Both the position numbers and the translations under genes were made by a program. A DNA stretch of 40,550 bases from Ancylothrix sp. D3o (lineage in GTDB: Bacteria; Cyanobacteriota; Cyanobacteriia; Cyanobacteriales; Oscillatoriaceae): positions 1-40,550 of the forward strand of contig NZ_JAMXEX010000025.1 in NCBI RefSeq assembly GCF_025370775.1, read 5' to 3'. The number at the start of each line of letters is the position of its first letter. The first letter of the stretch is position 1. The notes beneath the pieces are model-generated. The model made no database searches and was not told the DNA's origin. It saw only the letters and a program-made list of their open reading frames with translations. Below, piece by piece: positions 1-6,611 of this stretch.

Positions 1-324
1 CTACCTAATTATCAACAAGGAATAAGAGCTATGAGGCTTATTCTATCAGCGTTATAAGCGACTTGTCACCCCGACAGTCAAAAAGCTACTTTATTTTATC
101 TGGGGTTTCTTCCAGCTTTTGTAGATATTAATCAAATATCTTATTTAGATATTGTTATTATTATAATAATTACTATCTTGACCGTAGGCGGTGTAAAACT
201 TTGTTATGCGTTTATGGCTGATAGAGCTAGGTTTTCTATTAGTTCCAAAATAACAAAAAGAATAAATTTGGCGGTTGGCTGTGTAATGATTTCTGTTGGT
301 TTTTTTTTATTAACACAACTTTAA
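1..324 (+). pseudogene. LysE-family exporter, broken 3' end
   Basis: The frame ending at TAA 322-324 encodes a membrane-protein tail. A segment reading KATLFYLGFLPAFVD (about 97-130) matches the conserved 'NPKA-LFFL-FLPQFVD' region of LysE/RhtB amino-acid exporters. It is followed by an Ile-rich membrane helix and a final hydrophobic helix ending GFFLLTQL. The same frame has a stop at 55-57 just before the recognisable part, and the preceding residues do not resemble the family, so the gene is interrupted or frameshifted. The 5' part is outside the window. The family assignment is from motif recall; loss of function is inferred from the stop. Confidence 0.6.
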
Positions 325-471
325 TCAGATGACCCGCGTTGAGTATAGCTAATAAATTACTGTACCGGAACACTGCAATATGAGAGAGAGGTCGGTAGTT
401 GGATGTCCACATCGGGCTTGAGGGTCGGTGGAGGATGGCATTTTATTGGGGAGTTAATTGGGGGGCTGGTG

Positions 472-1068
472 GTGTGCGGCCTGAACTGGTCGTTTGGTAA
501 GTAGGGCCGGCCAAACGCCGGGGAGTCACACCACGAGCCCTCACGGAAAGTACCAGAAATGGTATGGCCACGCCCAAGTAGGTAACGCTCACAGGCGGAA
601 TGCAGGCCCCAAACGTAGCCGTTAGCGTAAGCGTCGCGTAGCGATAGCCAGCAGCCTAAGTTGGTTAGGAGCAACAGGGATTCTTGAGGGCGGTGAACAC
701 GAGTGAACTGTCGTTTAAACTGCGTAATAACGCAACGGGCCAAATAAGGCTGACAGGCCCGAACCAACAAAGTAGGTGGGTGGTTTTGTTTATCAACTAT
801 CAGCAAAGCGTGTGAACGAACTCCCTCCGCAGAATAGACAGCACAAAGCCGAGAAAACGGACAACCAAACGATACAACAGGGTAAATCCTACAGAGTCTA
901 TGGGAAGGTCGAATCCTGTAGTAGGCAGACCGTAAGGAAAGCAGAACTCTAGCTTTGGGTAGAGGATGAGGCAAAAAGCGAAAGCCTTCCTGTAACGGGG
1001 AGGATAGGGGTTCAAAATTTGCCCCTGACAGAAAGGGATAGCAGACTTGCCTTGGGTCATACCAGAAA
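472..1068 (+). other. Possible structured RNA / 5' part of a group II intron, cut by IS1
   Basis: This 0.6 kb holds no credible protein. It is richer in G and C than its surroundings, has many short self-complementary stretches, and carries a GTGTGCG start-like word at 472, which fits the GUGYG 5' consensus of group II introns. Purine-rich blocks in 880-1050 also resemble ribozyme domain text. The IS1 element begins exactly where it stops (1069) and no reverse-transcriptase frame follows. A short GCG/CGC-rich palindromic stretch sits near 625-650, as in dispersed cyanobacterial repeats. The intron reading is a guess; a repeat element of another kind is equally possible. Positions 325-471 show nothing I can name. 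Confidence 0.28.
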
Positions 1069-1095
1069 GGGTAGTGCTGCATAGTCAGGATATTA
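1069..1095 (+). repeat. IS1 left terminal inverted repeat
   Basis: The outer end reads GGGTAGTGCTGCATAG followed by TCAGGA. It matches the reverse complement of the right end at 21 of the first 22 positions, the only difference being C/G at position 9. Confidence 0.85.
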
Positions 1096-1104
1096 CGACT
1101 GGTA

Positions 1105-1521
1105 TCAACAACTTAAGGATGCGTTGTAATGATGAATAAAATACCAGATAGCGCCAATATGATTAGATAATTTTTTAGAAAACGAGAGAACTTTTCTCCC
1201 TAAACGGGCTATTCTTTGTCGCATCGTATTATTAAACCTTTCTATGTAATTTGTTAAGCCACTGTTTTTTGCTACTGCTTTGTGTCTTTTGGTCGGAAAA
1301 ATGGTCGAATAGGCTTGCCAAAAATCTGTGTAAAGACGTTCGGCCCTAACGTCTCTACGAGCACATTGACGATAAACAGGTGGTAAAGAATCCCATAATC
1401 CTTTAGCTCCCAATAAATCTCTGCTGCCAATAAACACTCCAACAATTTCTTTGGTTCTAGTATCTATGGCCAGCCGACATATCCACTGTTTATTACCTTT
1501 CGAGCCTACAAATGACCACAT
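1105..1521 (-). CDS. insB: IS1 transposase catalytic part (InsB-like, DDE domain)
   Basis: The 138-residue frame carries the IS1 DDE domain. It starts with MWSFVGSKGNKQW, includes LYTDFWQAY with an acidic residue of the triad, and ends in a region with NYIERFNNTMRQR containing the distal Glu, followed by the family's YFIHHYN tail. The domain is continuous upstream of the ATG in the same frame (Leu-Thr-Leu-Gln-Cys-Asp-Glu before the Met), so this ATG is an internal codon. The protein is normally made as an InsA-InsB fusion by -1 frameshifting from the upstream frame. The catalytic part looks intact. Confidence 0.85.
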   Translation of the reverse strand: MWSFVGSKGNKQWICRLAIDTRTKEIVGVFIGSRDLLGAKGLWDSLPPVYRQCARRDVRAERLYTDFWQAYSTIFPTKRHKAVAKNSGLTNYIERFNNTMRQRIARLGRKVLSFSKKLSNHIGAIWYFIHHYNASLSC

Positions 1522-1538
1522 CTCATCACATTGAAGTG

Positions 1539-1799
1539 TTAGTTTACCCTTTTTTTTGAAGTGACATTCACAACTCTAAGAACTAATGCTAATTTTTTAT
1601 TGACGTAATACTGTAACCACCTCGGAGACACCCCGGTTGCTCGGACTATTCCAGCTAATGATATCTTTTCTAATAAAAGTTTATCTATAATTTTTTTCTC
1701 TTGGGATTGGGGTTGATGTCTGGGAACAAGTACAAATTGTCTACCACACTCCTTGCATTTAAAGTTTTGCTTCCCACTAGAAGTCCGGCCATTTTTCAT
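1539..1799 (-). CDS. insA: IS1 InsA-like zinc-finger/HTH protein
   Basis: The 86 residues from the first ATG include CKECGRQFV, the second half of the IS1 zinc ribbon, and a helix-turn-helix around SLAGIVRATGVSPRWLQYYV. The first Cys pair (NCPRCASKN) lies upstream of this ATG in the same open frame, which runs back to a stop at 1863-1865 without any ATG, GTG or TTG. The true start is therefore either a rare codon such as ATA at 1845-1847, or it has been lost. The frame ends just after an A8 run (reverse complement of 1550-1557), where a -1 slip joins it to the catalytic frame. Confidence 0.75.
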   Translation of the reverse strand: MKNGRTSSGKQNFKCKECGRQFVLVPRHQPQSQEKKIIDKLLLEKISLAGIVRATGVSPRWLQYYVNKKLALVLRVVNVTSKKRVN

Positions 1800-1870
1800 A
1801 ACATTTTTAGAAGCGCATCGGGGACAATTCCTAGGAAAGCAAGTTATTGTTGTACTAAATAATTATATCC

Positions 1871-1897
1871 TATTTTCCTGACTATGCACCACTACCC
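1871..1897 (-). repeat. IS1 right terminal inverted repeat
   Basis: Read inward on the reverse strand it is GGGTAGTGGTGCATAG followed by TCAGGA, the partner of the repeat at 1069-1095. Confidence 0.85.
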
Positions 1898-1929
1898 AAG
1901 AACAGGAAAAATCTAAAAAAAAAGTGGCC

Positions 1930-2644
1930 GACCTTCCAAATGTAGAGACGAACTGCGGCGAACGGCTGTACTTTAGAAAACAAACTTTTAATGAGGCTAG
2001 AATATTTGAGAGAATACCGGACTCCGTTTCATATAGGGCAAGGTTGGGGGTTAAATGAATCCAATGTTTATCGTATAATCACGCCTGGTAGAAAAATGTT
2101 TAATTGAAGCTAGATTGTTTATAATGTCTGAAAAAAAACGCCCTGTTAAATCAAGAGTTAGAGTGGGAAGTCGTAGTAGTTGATGTCACCGAAACTCCCA
2201 TTGAACGTCCAAAAAAACAAAATTTTACAGCGGCAAGAAAAAGAAGCATACATTAAAATCTCTAAGAGTAGTAAAGCAAAAAACCAAGTTAATTGTCTTA
2301 CTGTGCCAAGGGAAAAGAACATAATTTTAAAATTTCTTAAATCACCAAAATAAGATAACCAAAAATATAAAATGTCTAGCCTATAAAGTATATTAAGAAA
2401 ATATAAAATTTCATATAAAAAGTTAAACTTCTCACAAAAAGAAAACAGTCAACATTTATCTGAAGAGCAAAAAATAGGAAAATAAAATTTTTTATTAAGA
2501 ATTGTTATTGAACACGTTAATCCTGATCTGAAGATTTTTAAAATAATTTCATCTCGCTATAAAAATAGAAAATTTTTTTTGGTGCGCTTAAAATTGATAG
2601 CAGGTATTTATAATTATGAGCTTTGTTTGCCTAAGATTTGTTAA
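1930..2644 (+). pseudogene. IS5-type transposase relic (HTH + DDE, multiple frameshifts)
   Basis: No single frame survives, but joining frames recovers almost a whole transposase of the IS5/ISL2 kind. The HTH part reads EYLREYRTPFHIGQGWGLNE then SNVYRIIT near 1998-2085. After a frameshift comes VEKCLIEARLF. A second shift gives VVVVDVTETPIERPKK (about 2165-2215), which holds the first catalytic Asp. Near the end are RIVIEHVNPDLKIFKII (about 2498-2548) with the catalytic Glu and LKLIAGIYNYELCL before TAA 2642-2644. Several stops interrupt it. The 3' half is more AT-rich than the 5' half, consistent with long decay. Family identity is from motif recall. Confidence 0.75.
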
Positions 2645-2816
2645 TGATGGGGACTTTCGCTCATAGGTCTAATATGCTCCATCCATTCAAAGTTTTTGGG
2701 GAGAGCCTGCTAGTTGATGTTACAATTTATGATGAAAGCAATCAGCTTTATCGTGCCTCATTGGTGCTAAAAAATCTTCTGGCCACGACACAGAGCGTCA
2801 TACTGGTTCAAACCCC

Positions 2817-3422
2817 ATGTCATATAGCGATTTTAATACCATCGGAAAAGTAAAACAAGCATTTGGATTAACCACTGTTGAAAATGTCCGCTTTTTCCCT
2901 TCTATTGACCCAATTGTTCCCAGTGATACGCTAATAGCTTTTTTACAAGAAAGTGTGCCGCTTGCTACTGCTACTGGTAGTGAGAAGGCTCGCTCTGAAT
3001 TGATTATTAGCCCTATTCTCCTAGAGGTTCGTAAATATAAGAACCGGAAAATCAGCCTTTTTTCTGGCGAAGAGTTTTCGGTAGATCCGAGTGTCGGTTT
3101 GAATGGCGTTTGTGATTTTTTGATTAGTCGTTCGCCTGAATTACTGGAAATTGAAGCGCCGGTGGTTGTAATTCTGGAAGCAAAAAAAGCTGACTTGAAG
3201 ATTGGTATAGGTCAATGTATTGCAGAAATGGTAGCTGCCCAGAAATTTAATGAGTTAAAAGGCAATCAAATTTCTGCTATTTATGGCTGTATTAGTAGTG
3301 GGACTCAGTGGCGATTCTTAAAGCTAAAAGGCCAAACTGTGACCATTGATTTGAATGATTATTCACTTTTTCCTGTAGAACAAATACTGGCATTTTTGGT
3401 ATGGATGGTCGAACAAAGTTGA
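2817..3422 (+). CDS. Hypothetical protein with PD-(D/E)XK nuclease-like core
   Basis: A 201-residue intact protein with no signal peptide or membrane segment. After an N-terminal region with a predicted helix (DTLIAFLQESVPLATATGSE) come a SELIISPILLEVRKY helix, GVCDFLISRS with an Asp on a strand, and VVVILEAKKADL with an ExK signature. That order (helix, D, E-x-K) is the PD-(D/E)XK nuclease core. Many cyanobacterial genomes carry similar small orphan proteins of unproven function. The start ATG has no clear Shine-Dalgarno. It is the only intact non-transposon gene between the IS relics. Role unknown; a nuclease or defence role is only inference from the fold. Confidence 0.7.
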   Translation: MSYSDFNTIGKVKQAFGLTTVENVRFFPSIDPIVPSDTLIAFLQESVPLATATGSEKARSELIISPILLEVRKYKNRKISLFSGEEFSVDPSVGLNGVCDFLISRSPELLEIEAPVVVILEAKKADLKIGIGQCIAEMVAAQKFNELKGNQISAIYGCISSGTQWRFLKLKGQTVTIDLNDYSLFPVEQILAFLVWMVEQS

Positions 3423-3521
3423 TAGACTAGCAAAACTAATTAGCGGGACTTCAACAAAAAAAAACGAGCTAAATAAGCTATAATGCTTGAATAGCAGAGA
3501 AATAACTTTAAATCAGAAACG

Positions 3522-4800
3522 ATGAAAGAGACCCCCCCTGCTGCGATGCCCCCCTGTTTTGAGAGATGGTGTCAAAGATTTGACGATATCTTTGGTCATA
3601 ATGCCCAAAAAAGGGAGTGAATGAACTATTTAGGCGGATTATTGGGCGAAAGTGAGCGAAAAAGCCTTTCCCAAATGGCGGCAAACAGCCTAGGAGTGAC
3701 TTACCACAAGTTACATCATTTTTTAACGGAGGCACCAAGGTGAGCAATGGAACTGAATCAACGCCGTCTTTTGGTAATGAATCAGTGTAGGCAAACCAAA
3801 ATTAATCGAGGCTTTAGCCTAATTATTGATGATTCTGGACACCGAAAAGGTGGTAATTTTACAGAGGTAGTAGGACGGCAATACATAGGATAAATTGGAA
3901 AAACAGACAACGGGGTAGTTGCAGTTACTAGCCATCTATATGATGGCATCAAAAGTTCACCCTTAGATATAGAATTATATCAAAAAGCCGACTCATTACC
4001 CAAAGGAAACGCCGACCCAGAATTTAAAAAGAAACCCGAACTAGCCCTATACTTAATAAACAAAAGTTTAGCTAGAGGATATCAACCAGGAATAGTCTTA
4101 ATTGATGGGGGGTATGGAAATAATACCAGTTTTTTACAATAATTAGAGAAAAGAAACTTAAAATACATGGTCGCAATTGCCAAAAACCGTAAAGTAATAA
4201 TTGAAAAAGCCGAGGGTGAAAAAGAGGAAATCAGAGTCTCAGAGTTGGCTTCATCGTTGCCTGACGAAGCTTTCACGAAGATTCAACTATCAAGATAAAA
4301 ATCGAGAACCGTGTGGGTAGCAACAAGAGAAATTGAGTTATCAAAGTATCAAGGCAAGAAAGTAATCGCTATTGTTATGAATGCAGAGACTTTCGAGAAA
4401 GCTACTGAAATTGATTATTTAATCACCAATATAGGTTCATCAATCGCCACAGAGGAGTGGATAGGAAAAAGCTATTCACAAAGAAATTGGGTGGAAGTTT
4501 TCTACCCTTGAATCCAAGGGATGGTTAGGGCTAAAATAATATCAAGTCCGAGATAAACGCAGCCTAAAAAGGCATTTAATTTTGGTGTTTTGTGCTTACA
4601 TTTTCATCCTCTGGCATACCTTAACGGGGGGATTAAGACGTAGATGGGCTTGGAAATCTTTAAACACTTTTACAGAAGCTCTTGAAGCATTTCGTCCAGC
4701 CGTATCATTTCGGTTTGTCTTATGGTTGAACGAAAACTGGAAAGTATTTGCCGCTTATAAAGCTAGTTCGATGCTCTGTTTGGGCTTAAAATTTGTTTAA
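3522..4800 (+). pseudogene. IS701/IS4-type transposase relic
   Basis: Starting at ATG 3522 (MKETPPAAMPPCFERWCQRF), pieces in different frames rebuild a transposase of about 420 residues. Recognisable blocks are GLLGESERKSLSQMAAN, LIIDDSGHRKGG with the first catalytic Asp (about 3820-3850), VVGRQYIGxIGKTDNGVVAV, LIDGGYGNNTSFLQ with the second acidic residue (about 4100-4140), YLITN and the C-terminal LRRRWAWKSLNTFTEALEAF. At least four stops or shifts interrupt it: after the start block, TAA in the QYIG segment, TAA after SFLQ, and stops near 4296 and 4509. No terminal repeats could be identified. It ends abutting a TnpB tail, so it may have inserted into, or deleted, that gene. Confidence 0.75.
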
Positions 4801-4960
4801 GTCCCCATAAATGTAGTTGTGGGTTGGTGCTGTGTCGAGATACGAATGCCGCACTTAATTTTTTTACAAAAGCATTAAGTACGTTAGGGCATACCAGAGC
4901 TTAGGGGCGAGACGCTCTAAACGCGCAGGCGTGAGTTGTCGCTTATCTAAACTCTGCAAT
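4800..4960 (+). pseudogene. tnpB: TnpB (IS200/IS605) C-terminal fragment
   Basis: The frame from 4800 reads PHKCSCGLVLCRDTNAALNF, then FTKALSTLGHT. This matches the second half of the TnpB zinc ribbon and the conserved 'DRDTNAA-NI' RuvC segment containing the last catalytic Asp. A TAG follows at once and the rest is decayed in shifted frames. Only about 50 of the usual 400 residues remain. The fragment directly follows the IS701-type relic. Confidence 0.7.
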
Positions 4961-4984
4961 GACTTTAGGCAAGGACTTTTATAC

Positions 4985-5025
4985 TGCAATAAGAATCCCT
5001 CTATTTCTAATCGGGGGATGGTCAA
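4985..5025 (+). ncRNA. IS200/IS605 right-end hairpin / omega-RNA 3' remnant
   Basis: Downstream of the TnpB tail the text GAATCCCTC...TCGGGGGATGGTCAA can form a short stem (ATCCC with GGGAT) and ends in TCAA. This is the pattern of right ends of IS200/IS605 elements, where the transposon-encoded guide RNA scaffold also ends. With the protein destroyed it is a relic. The identification rests on position and pattern only. Confidence 0.45.
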
Positions 5026-5073
5026 TTCGCTAATCTGTGAATTTGCTATATTTGTCCCTGCGAGTGAAAAAAA

Positions 5074-5102
5074 TTGACATCCTCTCCCTCTTTAGATATA
5101 CT
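5074..5102 (+). promoter_or_regulatory. Near-consensus sigma-70 type promoter
   Basis: TTGACA at 5074-5079 is separated by exactly 17 bases from TATACT at 5097-5102. This would start transcription near 5109 and give a leader of about 150 bases before the RTX gene at 5258. The -35 box lies in TTGACATCCTCTCC, which resembles the end of another IS200/IS605 element in the reverse orientation. Confidence 0.6.
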
Positions 5103-5257
5103 TATAAAAGTAGAGAAACTTAAAACAGTAAGCTGGCTACAAGCAAACTCATCAGGGCATTACGTTAACAATTCCCTCAACCCTTAAAAACTTTAAGTCA
5201 GAAGTAATTACTCCCACAGCGCCACCCATAACAGCAGTTGATGATTGCGGTTGTGGG

Positions 5258-6391
5258 ATGGATATCCAAGGTCTTGACACACTGGCACCAATATCTGAGG
5301 AGCCGCAAACCCCTAACCCGGTTTCTGCAAATATCAGCCTTGCACAGCTTCAAGAGTTGACAAGGCGTTTTAATGCGGCGAATTTTTCCCTAGGTCAAGC
5401 CATTACTGAGACCCTAACCGGCACCCCAACCAACGATATCATCGCTGCGAACGCAGGTGATGATGTAGTCATTGCCTACGAAGGTGATGATGTTGTAGTC
5501 GGTGGAGATGGCAACGACAACATTTTTGGCAACAGCGGCAATGATTTATTATTTGGCAATTCTGGAGCCGATACAATAAATGGCGGCGTTGGCAACGATA
5601 CCGCTTTTGGCGGTAGAGGCAATGACTTGATGCTTGGAGGTGCCGATGCCGATATTCTGTTGGGTGACAGCGGCAGTGACACTTTAAACGGCGGCGATGG
5701 TGACGATAAAGTATTTGGCGGCAAAGGAAATGACTCTGTTTCCGGTGATGCTGGTAACGATACCCTTCACGGTGGCCAAGGAAATGATGTAATGCGCGGC
5801 GGTGTCGGCAATGATATTGTTTCGGGTGATATCGGCAACGATACCATCTGCGGTGATGAAGGTGACGATAAAGCTTATGGTGGCACAGGAAACGATTGCG
5901 TCGGCGGCGATGCCGGTAACGATACGCTTTTTGGCGGCCAAGGAAATGATGTAGTCAGTGGCGGTGCCGGCAATGATTATATTTCTGGTGATCTGGGTAA
6001 CGATACATTAACAGGTGGTGAGGGAGCAGATACCTTCGGCTTCCGCTATTTTGCTCACGCAGGCCAATCAACACCGAATGCCAGCGTCCCTAACGGTAAT
6101 GTTTTCGGCTTAGATACCTTGACCGATTTTACTCCTGGTCAAGATAAAATTCAATTGGATAACAGCGTCCTAACTCAATTGCCAGAGGGTACTTTAGCAA
6201 CAAACCTTTTTGCTGTAACTACTAACTTTATGCCTAATACTGATGGTGTGGGTACAGCTAAGGTTGTTTATGACAAAACAAGCGGTCTGGTTTACTATAA
6301 CCCTAATGTTGCTGTAGGCGATGAATTACCATTAATGCAGCTACAAGCTAATTTCAATAATCTCACTTCTAGTGATTTTGAAATTATCTAA
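5258..6391 (+). CDS. RTX calcium-binding repeat protein
   Basis: A 377-residue acidic protein. Residues 1-60 are a linker-like head. Residues 65-255 are about twenty glycine-rich nonapeptides of the GGxGNDxxx type that form Ca2+-binding parallel beta rolls. Residues 260-377 are the C-terminal tail common to cyanobacterial RTX proteins (LDTLTDFTPGQDKIQLD, then TSGLVYYNPN). Such proteins usually leave the cell by type I secretion and sit on the surface or in the sheath; no transporter is in the window. Inside the array a 54-residue block of six nonapeptides is duplicated (AGNDTLHGG... and AGNDTLFGG...). There is no good ribosome site before ATG 5258. The same frame stays open upstream to TAA near 5134 with protein-like text ending TAVDDCGCG, so the real start may lie upstream at a non-ATG codon. 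Confidence 0.85.
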   Translation: MDIQGLDTLAPISEEPQTPNPVSANISLAQLQELTRRFNAANFSLGQAITETLTGTPTNDIIAANAGDDVVIAYEGDDVVVGGDGNDNIFGNSGNDLLFGNSGADTINGGVGNDTAFGGRGNDLMLGGADADILLGDSGSDTLNGGDGDDKVFGGKGNDSVSGDAGNDTLHGGQGNDVMRGGVGNDIVSGDIGNDTICGDEGDDKAYGGTGNDCVGGDAGNDTLFGGQGNDVVSGGAGNDYISGDLGNDTLTGGEGADTFGFRYFAHAGQSTPNASVPNGNVFGLDTLTDFTPGQDKIQLDNSVLTQLPEGTLATNLFAVTTNFMPNTDGVGTAKVVYDKTSGLVYYNPNVAVGDELPLMQLQANFNNLTSSDFEII

Positions 6392-6423
6392 ATCGGTACT
6401 GAGGCAAAAGCCGATTTTTTATT
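6391..6423 (+). terminator. Rho-independent terminator after the RTX gene
   Basis: AATCGG at 6391-6396 pairs with CCGATT at 6410-6415 across a 13-base loop and is followed directly by a T-run and TATTTA. It overlaps the last base of the stop codon. The next 190 bases to the TPR gene hold no gene. Confidence 0.6.
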
Positions 6424-6611
6424 TACAAAGCTTTCTAAACTTTGCTAGTAAAAAAAATCGGTTTTTTCCCATAAATTAAATTCCCTCTACAGAACTTAGG
6501 TAAAAGTGCCAAGTTGTAGGAGTTTGTAGGGGCGGCTTCAGGAGTACGGCCTTTATTTAGTAGGAGTGTCTACTTTCTACTTCTGTTAAATTTCCAACTT
6601 TTTACTCAAAG

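Larger units (their letters stand above)
1069..1897 (-). mobile_element. IS1-family insertion sequence
   Basis: An 829 bp element is bounded by inverted repeats and contains two reverse-strand frames typical of IS1: an InsA-like zinc-finger/HTH protein and an InsB-like DDE domain. The length is close to the roughly 770 bp of classical IS1. No convincing target-site duplication is visible: the flanks read CCAGAAA on the left and AAGAACA on the right. The insertion may therefore be old, or its host sequence has since changed. It separates the putative structured RNA (472-1068) from an IS5-type relic. Confidence 0.85.

Noticed and set aside
357-1082. Long reverse-strand open frames (241 and 86 codons)
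   Set aside because: Pro/Arg/Cys/Trp-rich composition with no family resemblance, overlapping each other in different frames and running into the IS1 end; more likely chance frames in structured, stop-poor DNA.
1059-1907. Target-site duplication around IS1
   Set aside because: Flanking 8-10 bases were compared for both possible end definitions and do not match.
2638-2853. Small plus-strand frame upstream of the PD-(D/E)XK gene
   Set aside because: Begins inside the IS5 relic's end, overlaps the start of the next gene, no ribosome site and no recognisable motif.
5476-5941. Antisense frames opposite the RTX repeats
   Set aside because: Low-complexity Pro/Ser/Ile text produced by reading the glycine-rich repeats backwards.
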